This document shows, piece after piece, positions 23,834 to 32,802 of a stretch of 64,000 nt of DNA. The notes below the pieces were generated by a model, which was not told where the DNA came from, ran no database searches, and was given only the letters and a program-made list of their open reading frames with translations. The stretch lies in assembly GCA_028284125.1 (NCBI GenBank), contig JANQSI010000005.1:62001-126000 (forward strand). The letters are read 5' to 3'. Source of the stretch: Cyclobacteriaceae bacterium. Its GTDB lineage: Bacteria > Bacteroidota > Bacteroidia > Cytophagales > Cyclobacteriaceae. Positions within the stretch are counted from its first letter, which is position 1. The number at the start of each line of letters is the position of its first letter. The position numbers were made by a program, and so were the translations under genes.

Positions 23834-24634
23834 ATGGAGTTGTTTGAAGTTAAAGTTCCAACCTACGATCCCGTTCCGATCGTGATAAGTGTTCCTCACT
23901 CTGGCACTTTATTTCCAGAAGAATTAAAAGATAATTACAACGAAAGATTGCAAACTGTTTTAGACGACACTGACTGGTTTGTTTATGAATTGTATGACTT
24001 TGCAAGTGAACTAGGGATCACGATCATTAAAGCCAATCTCAGTCGCTGGGTAATAGATCTGAACAGAGATCCTGAAAGCGTTCCACTTTATAACGATGAT
24101 CGACTGATCACTGGAATTACTCCAACAACAGACTTTTTTGGAAATAAGCTTTATAAATCAGAGAATCTGGAACCGGATAGTGATGAAATACAGCGAAGAT
24201 TGGATAACTACTATTGGCCCTATTATCGAAAAATTGAAGAACTACTTGCCGAACGAAAAGAGCAATTCGGAAAAGCCTTGCTTTGGGATGCCCACTCGAT
24301 ACGGCACCTGGTAAGCACCATTAGGAAAGATCCTTTCCCTGACATGATCTTAGGAAATAATGAAGAACAAACGGCAAGTACCGAGATTATCAAAGCGGCA
24401 CTGGATGGTTTAAGGTCTGGTCCTTTTGAAGTCAACCACAATTCTCCTTTTAAGGGAGGTCATATCACGAGGTATTTTGGAAAACCTGAACACAATGTGC
24501 ATGCGTTGCAATTAGAGATGAACAAAATACTCTATATGGATGATAATGAGTTGACATGGAATGAAGCGCGTGCGAACAGCGTAATTGAAGTTTTGAAGAA
24601 TGTCATGGCTGATTTAGTAAAAACGATGAAGTAA
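23834..24634 (+). CDS. N-formylglutamate amidohydrolase
   Basis: A 266-residue enzyme of the FGase family: VISVPHSGTLFPEEL start, LDDTDWFVYELYDFA, a NLSRWVIDLNRDP core with conserved Arg and Asn, LLWDAHSI, and GGHITRYFGKP with LQLEMNK near the end. It hydrolyses N-formylglutamate to formate and glutamate. The next gene, 2 bp away, is hutF, which makes N-formylglutamate. I take the ATG at 23834; a TTG directly before it is less likely. The pair gives the last two steps of the five-step histidine degradation route. The role matches HutG of pseudomonads. Confidence 0.92.
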   Translation: MELFEVKVPTYDPVPIVISVPHSGTLFPEELKDNYNERLQTVLDDTDWFVYELYDFASELGITIIKANLSRWVIDLNRDPESVPLYNDDRLITGITPTTDFFGNKLYKSENLEPDSDEIQRRLDNYYWPYYRKIEELLAERKEQFGKALLWDAHSIRHLVSTIRKDPFPDMILGNNEEQTASTEIIKAALDGLRSGPFEVNHNSPFKGGHITRYFGKPEHNVHALQLEMNKILYMDDNELTWNEARANSVIEVLKNVMADLVKTMK

Positions 24635-24636
24635 AA

Positions 24637-26022
24637 ATGAAAACTACCACTTATCATTTAAGAGGATTACTTCAGCGATCTGGCTGGCTGGAAAATGTCA
24701 GGATCACCATCGATCACAAAGGGAAAATCATAGAAATTTCAGAACGACAAGAAGCTCAAGAAGAAGACATTGAAATGGATGGCTGGGGGTTGCCTGGATT
24801 TCAAAATGCACATTCTCACGCATTTCAATATGCCATGGCAGGGTTGGCTGAGTCGCACAAAGGAGCTGCTAATCCGGATGACTTTTGGAGTTGGCGAGAT
24901 GCCATGTATCAATTGGCTTTAGGTGTAGATCCTGAGCAAATGGAAGCGATAGCGACCATGCTTTATTCCGAAATGGCAAGACACGGATATACGAACGTAG
25001 CAGAGTTCCATTATGTGCATCACGATAAAGATGGTCAACCTTATGAGAACTTAGCCGAGATGGGTAGTCGGTTGATTGCCGCAGCTCAAACGGCTGGAAT
25101 TGGAATAACGCTTCTTCCTATTTTTTATCAAAAAGGTGGTTTTGGGAAGGACCCGGAAGAACACCAAAGAAGATTCATTTCTTCCAATATTGACGAATAC
25201 TTAAGGTTGCTAGATGCCAGTGCGGCTTCATGTGCATTTTATGATTATGCGAATGTCGGTATTGGAATCCATTCCATGCGCGGTGTAGAACCGTCTGATA
25301 TAGAAATAGTTGCTAAGACATTTCAACAAGACCTTCCATTTCACATTCATGTTGCGGAGCAGTTAAAAGAGATTGAAGACTGTGAAGCTTATTTTGGGAA
25401 GCGACCTGTGGAATGGTTGCTTGAAAATGTGGAGCCAAACGAACGATTTCATTTGGTGCACGCGACACACCTGACTGATGAGGAAACACGAGGGATTGCA
25501 GATAGTAACACTCATGTGGTACTCTGTCCTAGCACCGAAGGGAATCTTGGGGATGGATTATTTCCACTAAGAAATTTTCAAGATGCTGGTGGAAAATGGA
25601 GCATAGGAACAGACAGTCATATTGGAATCAGTCCACTGGAGGAACTCCGAATTCTGGATTACGGACAACGACTGATTTCTCATAAACGGAATACTTTCAC
25701 ATCAGAAGATGAAGGAAATAGCGGATTGTTTGCCATTGAAATGGCTACCTCTTCAGGTCGAAAAGCAATGAATAATTTTGAATCTGAATATTTTAAAGAG
25801 GGAGAGCCATTCAGTGCCTATGTTGTTGATGCCAATGCTCCTCTTATCGCTTCCACTTCACCCGAAAATCTTGCTTCAACTGTAGTATTCGCGGGTGATC
25901 CTTCGATACACCTAGCTACCATATCATATGGAGATGTGATTTCAGAAAAAGGCGAACATAAATATGGCTCAGAAATCAGATCGAAGTTTCAAGAAGTGAT
26001 GCAATCCTTAAATGTTAGGTAG
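24637..26022 (+). CDS. hutF: Formimidoylglutamate deiminase
   Basis: A 461-residue amidohydrolase. The first metal motif is GFQNAHSHAFQYAMAG, further ligands are in HIHVAEQ and HLVHATHL, and the Asp is in GTDSHIGISPLEELR. It converts N-formimidoyl-L-glutamate to N-formylglutamate and ammonia. The length matches HutF rather than hutI (about 400). It is translationally coupled to the formylglutamate amidohydrolase gene. hutH, hutU and hutI are not in the window. Confidence 0.93.
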   Translation: MKTTTYHLRGLLQRSGWLENVRITIDHKGKIIEISERQEAQEEDIEMDGWGLPGFQNAHSHAFQYAMAGLAESHKGAANPDDFWSWRDAMYQLALGVDPEQMEAIATMLYSEMARHGYTNVAEFHYVHHDKDGQPYENLAEMGSRLIAAAQTAGIGITLLPIFYQKGGFGKDPEEHQRRFISSNIDEYLRLLDASAASCAFYDYANVGIGIHSMRGVEPSDIEIVAKTFQQDLPFHIHVAEQLKEIEDCEAYFGKRPVEWLLENVEPNERFHLVHATHLTDEETRGIADSNTHVVLCPSTEGNLGDGLFPLRNFQDAGGKWSIGTDSHIGISPLEELRILDYGQRLISHKRNTFTSEDEGNSGLFAIEMATSSGRKAMNNFESEYFKEGEPFSAYVVDANAPLIASTSPENLASTVVFAGDPSIHLATISYGDVISEKGEHKYGSEIRSKFQEVMQSLNVR

Positions 26023-26029
26023 TCATTTG

Positions 26030-26124
26030 GAGATTCTTCGCAACGCTCAGAATGACATTCCAACTCTTAAACCTGTGCTGTTATACTGAAATCCGTGCTG
26101 TCATGCTGACGAAGGAAGCATCTT
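26030..26124. repeat. Pair of family A palindromes, back to back
   Basis: Reverse element at 26030-26056 (minus strand: GTC, ATTCT, loop GAGCGTTGCGA, AGAAT, CTC) and forward element at 26100-26124 (GTC, ATGCT, loop GACGAAGGA, AGCAT, CTT). Between them a GTGCTGTTATACTGAAATC stretch looks like a decayed further copy. It lies between the convergent hutF and AraC-type genes. Confidence 0.75.
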
Positions 26125-26140
26125 AACGTGTGACTTCTGA

Positions 26141-27184
26141 TTAATTGACGGCTATTTTGTCGGCAGCTTGAAATGCTGTTTTCTTAAACTCAGAAGGTGA
26201 TGTTCCAGTCAATTTCTTAAAAGCAGAATTGAATGATGATAACGAGTTAAATCCACAGTCATAGGCAATGAATGCAATCTTATGATTTTGAAACGCTGGA
26301 TCGATTAGTAATTCCTTGGCTCTCTCGATTCGATAGCCATTCGTAAAGTCTGTAAAACTTTGATTCATACTTGCGCTGAAAAACCTGGAAAGTAGGTGTT
26401 TAGGTATCGAGGTAATCTGAGAAAGCTCTGTCAGACTGAAATCACTATCCAAGTAAGGTTTTTCATTAACCATGACTCCTTCCACTTTCTCTCTGTGCTT
26501 TTCTATCTGGTCAGCCGAAAGGTTGATGTTTTTGTATTTCTTTTTATCACCTAATGGAGTGAAAATTTCCTGGTTTGAGAACATAACGAAACTGATGAAA
26601 TAGATCACCATTGAATAGATCACAGGCCCGGTGATGTATGGGTTCAGTCCATAAATGTAATTGGTGAAGTAAGCAATGCAGAAAATTGAAACTCCGATAA
26701 ACAGATTTCGGTACCAGGGGAAGTAAATCTTTTTCTGCTTGTAAATTACCCATAAGAGATACATGCTCCAGCCTAGATAAGCGGCAGTGAAATACAATAA
26801 GGCCTCATAGCCGCCGATATACCAAAAGTTGCTCAGATCAATGTATGGACTCACAACCACCAAAGCGATGGCTGGAAGTAAGATGGCGATTTTGTAAAGC
26901 AATTTGATTTTCGCATCCGTTTTCCTCAGGAAATACAAAACCAGAATCGGCCCAATAAATCCGTGTGCAGCAAAGCCCATGTTGAGAAAAGACTGATCAT
27001 AAATGTCGAAGAAAAACCAACCCATCGACTTAACCAGTCGAAGTGTGATCGCTAACAGCAATGCTCCCAAAAGCAATCGCTCTTCTGTACGAATATTTCT
27101 AGAGTAGAAAATATATATGGACAAAAACAGGCTTTGTATCACGCCTGCACCGCATAAAATCAGCCAAAATGAACTAAGATCCAT
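26141..27184 (-). CDS. AraC-family regulator with seven-helix membrane domain
   Basis: A 347-residue protein. The first 210 residues form about seven membrane helices; the end (about 240-340) is an AraC HTH_18 domain with DFSLTELSQITSIPKHLLSR, FTDFTNGYRIERAKELL and IAFIAYDCGFNSLSSFNSAF. This build is common in Bacteroidetes, where a membrane sensor is fused to the DNA-binding domain, so the protein senses at the inner membrane. Two direct repeats in the divergent promoter region (27204-27234) are candidate binding sites. The target could be the MFS transporter gene across the gap. Confidence 0.9.
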   Translation of the reverse strand: MDLSSFWLILCGAGVIQSLFLSIYIFYSRNIRTEERLLLGALLLAITLRLVKSMGWFFFDIYDQSFLNMGFAAHGFIGPILVLYFLRKTDAKIKLLYKIAILLPAIALVVVSPYIDLSNFWYIGGYEALLYFTAAYLGWSMYLLWVIYKQKKIYFPWYRNLFIGVSIFCIAYFTNYIYGLNPYITGPVIYSMVIYFISFVMFSNQEIFTPLGDKKKYKNINLSADQIEKHREKVEGVMVNEKPYLDSDFSLTELSQITSIPKHLLSRFFSASMNQSFTDFTNGYRIERAKELLIDPAFQNHKIAFIAYDCGFNSLSSFNSAFKKLTGTSPSEFKKTAFQAADKIAVN

Positions 27185-27203
27185 TGTGCGATAAAAAGGT
27201 CAT

Positions 27204-27234
27204 TTAATTAATAAACCTAACAGATTAATTAATA
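27204..27234. promoter_or_regulatory. Two direct TTAATTAATA repeats, candidate AraC-type sites
   Basis: TTAATTAATA occurs at 27204-27213 and 27225-27234, starts 21 bp apart, two helical turns. AraC-family proteins often bind direct repeats at this phasing. They lie in the 87-bp gap between the AraC-type gene and the MFS transporter gene. Confidence 0.45.
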
Positions 27235-27271
27235 CGGAAGGCATACCATAAGTGGTTTCGTAACTAGGTCC

Positions 27272-28576
27272 ATGAAGATTTTCCGTATGGACCCGTTGAA
27301 ATTGTTTTTTAATGTTACAGATAAAGAATGGAAACCTGTCGCGTATTCCTTTCTTTATTTCTTCTGTCTCATGAGTTCATACTTCATTCTCCGACCCGTT
27401 CGAGATGAAATGGGAATTCAAGCTGGAGTAGAAAATATGCAGTGGCTGTTTACGGGGACATTTGTTGTAATGCTTTTGGTCGTGCCGGTTTTTGGATACC
27501 TGCTTAAAAAAGTCAAGAGGACATTGCTCATTCCTGGCATCTACATTTTCTTCTCATTAAATATCTTGTTGTTTTACGTATCCTTCAGCTGGTTCGAAAT
27601 CTCGTTCATGTCCAGCGTTTTCTTTATTTGGCTCAGCGTATTTAATCTTTTTGTCATTTCTATTTTCTGGAGTTTCAATTCCGATATGTTCAATTCTGAG
27701 CAGGCCAAGCGCTTGTATGGGCCAATAGCAGCTGGTGGTAGTTCCGGCGCGATAGTAGGTCCAATCATCACTTCGTTTTTAGTCGGAAGAATTGGGATAA
27801 GCAGTCTCTTACTTATTTCCGCAGGCCTTCTGGTTATGGCAACTTTGTTCATTATGCTACTGCTCAAGAACAACCAAGGCGACAATATCAGAAGGTTGAA
27901 TCAGCAAGAGGGAACAAGTATTTGGTCAGGGATAAAAATGATGTTCCAATCTCCATTGTTGAAACAAATAGGAGTTTTTATCCTTTTGTACACGACAATT
28001 TCAACGTTTCTGTATTTCGAACAAGCGCACATTATTTCCGATGCGTATTCATCTTCGTCTGATCGAACGCAATTCTTTGGAACCCGAGACTTGTTGGTGA
28101 ATTCCTTTACACTGATTTTTCAATTTTTCTTAACAGAAAAGATCATCAGGAATTGGGGTATTGCATTTTGCTTGATGGTAGTTCCGTTCGTCGCTGCAAT
28201 TGGATTCTTTGGACTGGGATTAAGTCAATCGGTTTATTTATTGCTTGCTGTTCAAGTGGCTTATCGCTCGTTGAGTTTTGCAGTGCAAAGGCCGGCTCGC
28301 GAAGTGTTGTTTACGTCAGTCTCAGTTGATGAGCGATATAAGTCTAAAAATTTCATTGATACTGCACTCTATCGTGGTGGCGATGCAATTAGCGGATGGC
28401 TTTTTGCCGGACTTTCCGCAGTAATTTCCTCACTGCAGATTATTGCATTTGTTACGATCCCAATCGCGATAGGATGGATGCTATCGGGAAGAAGAATTGG
28501 AAAAATTTTCGGTCAAAAAACGATTAACTATTATGGAACCATTGAAGAATCAAGTCTCTCGAAGAAGAGCGCTTAA
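27272..28576 (+). CDS. MFS-fold transporter (NTP/NDP-exchanger-like group)
   Basis: A 434-residue membrane protein with about 12 helices. The start FFNVTDKEWKPVAYSFLYFF and the SYFILRPVRDEMGIQAGVEN stretch are typical of a bacterial MFS group that some databases label Npt/ATP-ADP-translocase-like. Later features are GPIAAGGSSGAIVGP and RPAREVLFTSVSVDERYKSKNF. Nucleotide exchange is not demonstrated for free-living members, so the substrate is open. Its last 44 bp overlap the start of the next aldo/keto reductase gene. Divergent from the AraC-type regulator. Confidence 0.75.
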   Translation: MKIFRMDPLKLFFNVTDKEWKPVAYSFLYFFCLMSSYFILRPVRDEMGIQAGVENMQWLFTGTFVVMLLVVPVFGYLLKKVKRTLLIPGIYIFFSLNILLFYVSFSWFEISFMSSVFFIWLSVFNLFVISIFWSFNSDMFNSEQAKRLYGPIAAGGSSGAIVGPIITSFLVGRIGISSLLLISAGLLVMATLFIMLLLKNNQGDNIRRLNQQEGTSIWSGIKMMFQSPLLKQIGVFILLYTTISTFLYFEQAHIISDAYSSSSDRTQFFGTRDLLVNSFTLIFQFFLTEKIIRNWGIAFCLMVVPFVAAIGFFGLGLSQSVYLLLAVQVAYRSLSFAVQRPAREVLFTSVSVDERYKSKNFIDTALYRGGDAISGWLFAGLSAVISSLQIIAFVTIPIAIGWMLSGRRIGKIFGQKTINYYGTIEESSLSKKSA

Positions 28577-29465
28577 ATATCTTGCTGTAGGATCGGTTGG
28601 GCTTTCAATTCCAAACCTCTCTTTTAGTCAGACCAAATCCATGATTAGAAAGGCCATCCCATCTACTGGAGAAAAAATAGGAGTAGTCGGAGTGGGGACG
28701 TGGCAAACATTTGATGTTGGTAGTTCGGCAGCAGCAAGGGGACCTCTAAAAGAGGTGTTGAAAATCTTGGTTGAAAAAGGAGGTAGCGTGATTGATTCTT
28801 CCCCAATGTACGGTTCCTCTGAGCAAGTGGTGGGGGATTTAACCAAAGAACTAGACATTGAAGATCCTATTTTTTATGCAACGAAAGTTTGGACGACAGG
28901 AGAGTCTAGAGGTAAGTCTCAAATGCAAAATTCCATGAAAAAAATGGGAACTAACCCGATGGACTTGATGCAGATCCATAACCTCCAGGATTGGAGAACC
29001 CATATCAAGACCCTGTATGATTGGAAAGAACGAGGATTAATCCGATACATTGGAATCACCCATTACATTGATAGTTCTCATAGTGAACTTGAACGAATCA
29101 TAAAATCTGAAAATATCGATTTTGTACAAGTCAACTTTTCCATAGCAAATAGAAATGCAGAGCGATCTCTGTTGCCAACTGCAAAAGACAATGGGGTAGC
29201 TGTCATTACCAATAGACCATATTCAGGTGGGTCATTGTTCAGAAAAACGAAAGGAAAAGAACTACCAGGTTGGGCAAGTGAATTTGATTGCGAGAGCTGG
29301 GGTCAATTCTTTCTGAAGTATTTGATCTCAAATCCAGCTGTGACCTGTGTGATCCCCGGAACCTCGAAACCGCATCACATGAAAGATAATGTAGGCGCCG
29401 GTTTTGGAAACCTACCAACCACTGCCCATCGAAAGAAAATGCGTGAATTAATTAACTCAATTTAA
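28533..29465 (+). CDS. Tat-exported aldo/keto reductase
   Basis: A 310-residue oxidoreductase. The ATG at 28533 starts a twin-arginine signal: SRRRALKYL with a hydrophobic run AVGSVGLSI and a cleavage region before QTKS. An ATG at 28497 is in frame but lies deeper in the upstream gene. The AKR residues are kept: Tyr in IDSSPMYGSS, Lys in ATKVWT, His in MQIHNLQDW. Export of a folded, cofactor-loaded reductase would explain the Tat route. It overlaps the MFS gene by 44 bp and ends 10 bp before an FtsX permease gene, so the three are probably co-transcribed. Confidence 0.85.
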   Translation: MEPLKNQVSRRRALKYLAVGSVGLSIPNLSFSQTKSMIRKAIPSTGEKIGVVGVGTWQTFDVGSSAAARGPLKEVLKILVEKGGSVIDSSPMYGSSEQVVGDLTKELDIEDPIFYATKVWTTGESRGKSQMQNSMKKMGTNPMDLMQIHNLQDWRTHIKTLYDWKERGLIRYIGITHYIDSSHSELERIIKSENIDFVQVNFSIANRNAERSLLPTAKDNGVAVITNRPYSGGSLFRKTKGKELPGWASEFDCESWGQFFLKYLISNPAVTCVIPGTSKPHHMKDNVGAGFGNLPTTAHRKKMRELINSI

Positions 29466-29475
29466 TCAACAAAAC

Positions 29476-31881
29476 ATGTTTAAGAATTATCTCATCACCG
29501 GATGGAGAACGCTTAGGAAAAAGCCGTTTGTCCATCTGTTAAACATTTCAGGATTAGCAATCGGCGTTGCAGCATTTTTGTTCATTTCACTTTCGGCCTG
29601 GCATGAACACTCTTTTGACGAATTTCATGAAGATGTAGATCGAATCTATCGAGTGAATCATGTAATCAAACAAGAAGGACAAGATTCGTATTATGCGGCA
29701 GCCACTTTTCCAAGGGTAGGACCTGCGATGGTAGAGGAGTTTGAACAAGTTGAAGCTTCCTGTAGGCTGGTTCATACCTTTAAAGGAGCCATCGGAGTTG
29801 TTGATGAAAAGCCTATCAAACATCAGCAGGCTTTCTATGCCGAGTCCTCCGTTTTTGAATTGTTTTCCTTTCCCTTCATTCATGGCGATCGAAAAACAGC
29901 CTTAACAAATATTTACAGTGTTGTACTTTCAGAAAATGCTGCCGTACAGCATTTCGGGACTACTAATTGTCTCGGAAAACAAATTGATTTCCATACATTG
30001 GAGGGGGAACGTACCTATTTGGTGACTGGTGTTTTTGATAACTCAGCACCCAGCCATATGGATGTTGAAGTTTTTCTTTCGTTTCCCTCGATTCTTCAAG
30101 CTTGGGGACCGGAAGCTGATCGGAATTGGGCTTGGTTTGATTTTATCACTTATCTGAAAATGAAGCCAGGAACCGATATTTCTAATATGGAAAAACAGGT
30201 GATTTCTTTCATTGACAAGCATGGTGGAGAGCGAATGGGAAGTAATCGCCTTGACTTGGATTTTATTCCTGTTACAGACATTCACCTTAATTCGAACATC
30301 AACCAGGAGATCACAGTGAATGGAGATGGTCAAATGGTGAATTTTTTACTATTGGTCGGCGGATTTATCCTGATCATCGCATGGATCAACTATGTCAATC
30401 TTTATACAGCTCGAGCAAGCGATCGATGCAAGGAAGTAGGAATTCGTAAAGCATTGGGGAGCGATCGTAGCAGCTTGATCAAGCAATTTTTTACAGAAGC
30501 GGCTATATCAAATCTTATAGCGATTGTGTTGGGATTTTTAGGATTTCTTTCGATCAAGTTTCTCATTCATCAATATTTGGGTGTTACACTTCCATCTATT
30601 GGTGAATTCGGATTGATTTTTCCGGTTATCCTAATCTCAATTTGGATTGTGAGTGTTCTTTTTTCCGGAACTTACCCGGCGTTATTTATATCCAAGTTTC
30701 GAACAATTACCGCTTTGAAAGGAAATTCTGGTGTTGGTTCAGGCGCAGGTTTTCGGAAGGCACTTGTCATTTTCCAGTTCATGGCCTCAGGGGCTATGAT
30801 TGGTGGAACTGTGGTTGTATTCACGCAATTTCAATTCATGAAAAATCAACCAACAGGAGTTGATACTACCGATACAATAGTCATGGAAGTTCCAAACTTT
30901 ATAGGAGATCCAGGAGCTTATGCTCAGTCCATTGATGTTTTGAAAAATGAGCTAAATCGAATCAATGGAGTTCAGGAAGTAGCAGTTTCGTCCGATGTTC
31001 CGGGTGCTCAGGTCGAGTGGCGTGGCGGTTCACTTTTAGTGAATAAGCCAAATGACCGAAAAATCGTATTCAAAATGACAGTGGACGATGAATACCTTGA
31101 TTTTTTAAAAGCTGAATTCATCGCCGGTCGAAATTTTTATGATGATAATGACAGCCTTTCTGTGATCATTAATAGAGAGACCATGTATCTCTATGGGTTT
31201 CAAAACCCTGAAGATGCAATTAACCAACGTGTTCGTTTTTCTGGACTCGATACGCTGAAAATAGTTGGAGTGATTGAAAATTTCTATCAAGAATCATTAC
31301 GGGAATCTTTTAAGCCAACGGCATATCTCCGAATCAACAATGAATTGCGCTACATGTCGATACGTGTGAACAGTCAGAATACTCGCAATTTCTTAGAAGA
31401 GGCTGAAATCAGTTTCAGTTCTGCATTTCCTAGTTTGCCTTTCTCTTATTCCTTTATGGATGATTTACTTGAGATTCGACACGAGCGTGAAGTCCGATTT
31501 CAGTGGCTATTCAATGCTTTTTCTGGGCTAGCAATTTTTCTTTCATTCTTGGGATTATTGGGATTGGCATTTTACACCACTTCTAAAAGAAAAAAGGAGG
31601 CCGGAATCCGAAAAGTGCTCGGGTCTTCTACAGGCCTCATTGTTCAGTTGGTATTTAAGGATTTTGCTAAGTTGGTCTTGGCTGGAAATATTCTTGCCGT
31701 TCCGATTCTTTGGTTGTTATCGAATCAGTGGCTGAATCAGTTTGCTTTTCATATCAACTTTTCATGGATGATTCCGTTTGCAACCGTTTTCATCAGCATA
31801 CTTTTTGCCTTTTGCTTCACCTTTTTTCACTTGGTCAAATTAGGAAACGTGAATCCTGTGGAGGTTTTAAAAGATGAGTGA
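29476..31881 (+). CDS. ABC transporter permease, MacB/FtsX type
   Basis: An 801-residue protein with two FtsX modules: N-terminal helix (about 20-40), periplasmic domain with YAAATFPRVGPAMVEEFEQV and SVVLSENAAVQHFG, helices with SDRCKEVGIRKALGSDR, a second periplasmic domain (VPGAQVEWRGGSLLV), and C-terminal helices with STSKRKKEAGIRKVLGSSTG-like sequence (TTSKRKKEAGIRKVLGSS). The RKALG/RKVLG loops before each helix set are the FtsX signature. No ATPase gene is adjacent. It follows the Tat-type reductase by 10 bp. Confidence 0.88.
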   Translation: MFKNYLITGWRTLRKKPFVHLLNISGLAIGVAAFLFISLSAWHEHSFDEFHEDVDRIYRVNHVIKQEGQDSYYAAATFPRVGPAMVEEFEQVEASCRLVHTFKGAIGVVDEKPIKHQQAFYAESSVFELFSFPFIHGDRKTALTNIYSVVLSENAAVQHFGTTNCLGKQIDFHTLEGERTYLVTGVFDNSAPSHMDVEVFLSFPSILQAWGPEADRNWAWFDFITYLKMKPGTDISNMEKQVISFIDKHGGERMGSNRLDLDFIPVTDIHLNSNINQEITVNGDGQMVNFLLLVGGFILIIAWINYVNLYTARASDRCKEVGIRKALGSDRSSLIKQFFTEAAISNLIAIVLGFLGFLSIKFLIHQYLGVTLPSIGEFGLIFPVILISIWIVSVLFSGTYPALFISKFRTITALKGNSGVGSGAGFRKALVIFQFMASGAMIGGTVVVFTQFQFMKNQPTGVDTTDTIVMEVPNFIGDPGAYAQSIDVLKNELNRINGVQEVAVSSDVPGAQVEWRGGSLLVNKPNDRKIVFKMTVDDEYLDFLKAEFIAGRNFYDDNDSLSVIINRETMYLYGFQNPEDAINQRVRFSGLDTLKIVGVIENFYQESLRESFKPTAYLRINNELRYMSIRVNSQNTRNFLEEAEISFSSAFPSLPFSYSFMDDLLEIRHEREVRFQWLFNAFSGLAIFLSFLGLLGLAFYTTSKRKKEAGIRKVLGSSTGLIVQLVFKDFAKLVLAGNILAVPILWLLSNQWLNQFAFHINFSWMIPFATVFISILFAFCFTFFHLVKLGNVNPVEVLKDE

Positions 31882-31893
31882 TAACTTGCGGCC

Positions 31894-32802
31894 ATGGACA
31901 AAAAAAGAGCTCTGGCCTGGGTCTTGTTGTTTGTATTAGCGCTCATCTGGGGGAGTTCTTTTATTCTGATAAAAAAAGGTCTGGTCGGTTTGACTCCTTA
32001 CGAGTTGGGGTCATTACGTATAGTTGCAGCATCTCTTTTTTTGTTGCCATCAGCATTCAAAAGATTCAGGGGAGTTGATAAGAAATCATATCCTTTTCTG
32101 ATTTCAGTGGGATTATTGGGAAGTTTGGTTCCATCATTTCTGTTTGCAATTGCTCAGACGCGAATCGAAAGTTCAGTCACTGGAGTTATTAACGGATTGG
32201 TGCCCATTTTCACCATTCTGGTTGGACTCATCATCTATAAAGTAAAACAAGAGCCAAAAGTATTCTTAGGTATTCTTGTTGGCTTTGTTGGAACCGCTGT
32301 GCTCATTTCGGCTGGTAAGGGAATGGAGTTATCCGGAATCAATGTTTATGCATTATTGATTGTTCTTGCTACTGTATGTTATGGTACTAATCTGAATTTT
32401 ATCAAATTTCATCTCGGACATTTACACCCAATTACTGTTACTAGCGTATCACTTTTGTTTGTAGGACCTATAGCCATTATTCACTTGTTTGGGTTTACGG
32501 AATTCTGGCCCAAACTGATCAGCATTGAAGGCACAGTGTTATCAACTTCTTACATAGTAATCCTGGGTATTTTCGGAACTGCAATAGCATTAATTCTTTT
32601 CAATAAGATTTTACAAATCACAGATGCATTGTTCGCCTCTTCGGTCACTTATCTTATTCCAATTGTTGCTGTGGCTTGGGGTGTTCTAGATGGCGAGAAC
32701 TTATATCCCATGCACTATATTGGAATGATAGCTGTGGGAATTGGTGTCTACATCGCCAATTCCAACAGAGCAGCTTACAAGAAAAAAGGTAACACGGAGT
32801 AA
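31894..32802 (+). CDS. DMT-superfamily EamA transporter
   Basis: A 302-residue membrane protein with ten helices in two EamA repeats: ALIWGSSFILIKKGLVGLTP with YELGSLRIVAASLFLLPSAF in the first half, and FGTAIALILFNKILQITDAL plus VTYLIPIVAVAWGVLDGE in the second. Family members export amino acids or other metabolites; the substrate is not predictable. It follows the permease gene by 12 bp and its last 28 bp overlap the convergent SLC13 gene. Confidence 0.9.
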   Translation: MDKKRALAWVLLFVLALIWGSSFILIKKGLVGLTPYELGSLRIVAASLFLLPSAFKRFRGVDKKSYPFLISVGLLGSLVPSFLFAIAQTRIESSVTGVINGLVPIFTILVGLIIYKVKQEPKVFLGILVGFVGTAVLISAGKGMELSGINVYALLIVLATVCYGTNLNFIKFHLGHLHPITVTSVSLLFVGPIAIIHLFGFTEFWPKLISIEGTVLSTSYIVILGIFGTAIALILFNKILQITDALFASSVTYLIPIVAVAWGVLDGENLYPMHYIGMIAVGIGVYIANSNRAAYKKKGNTE

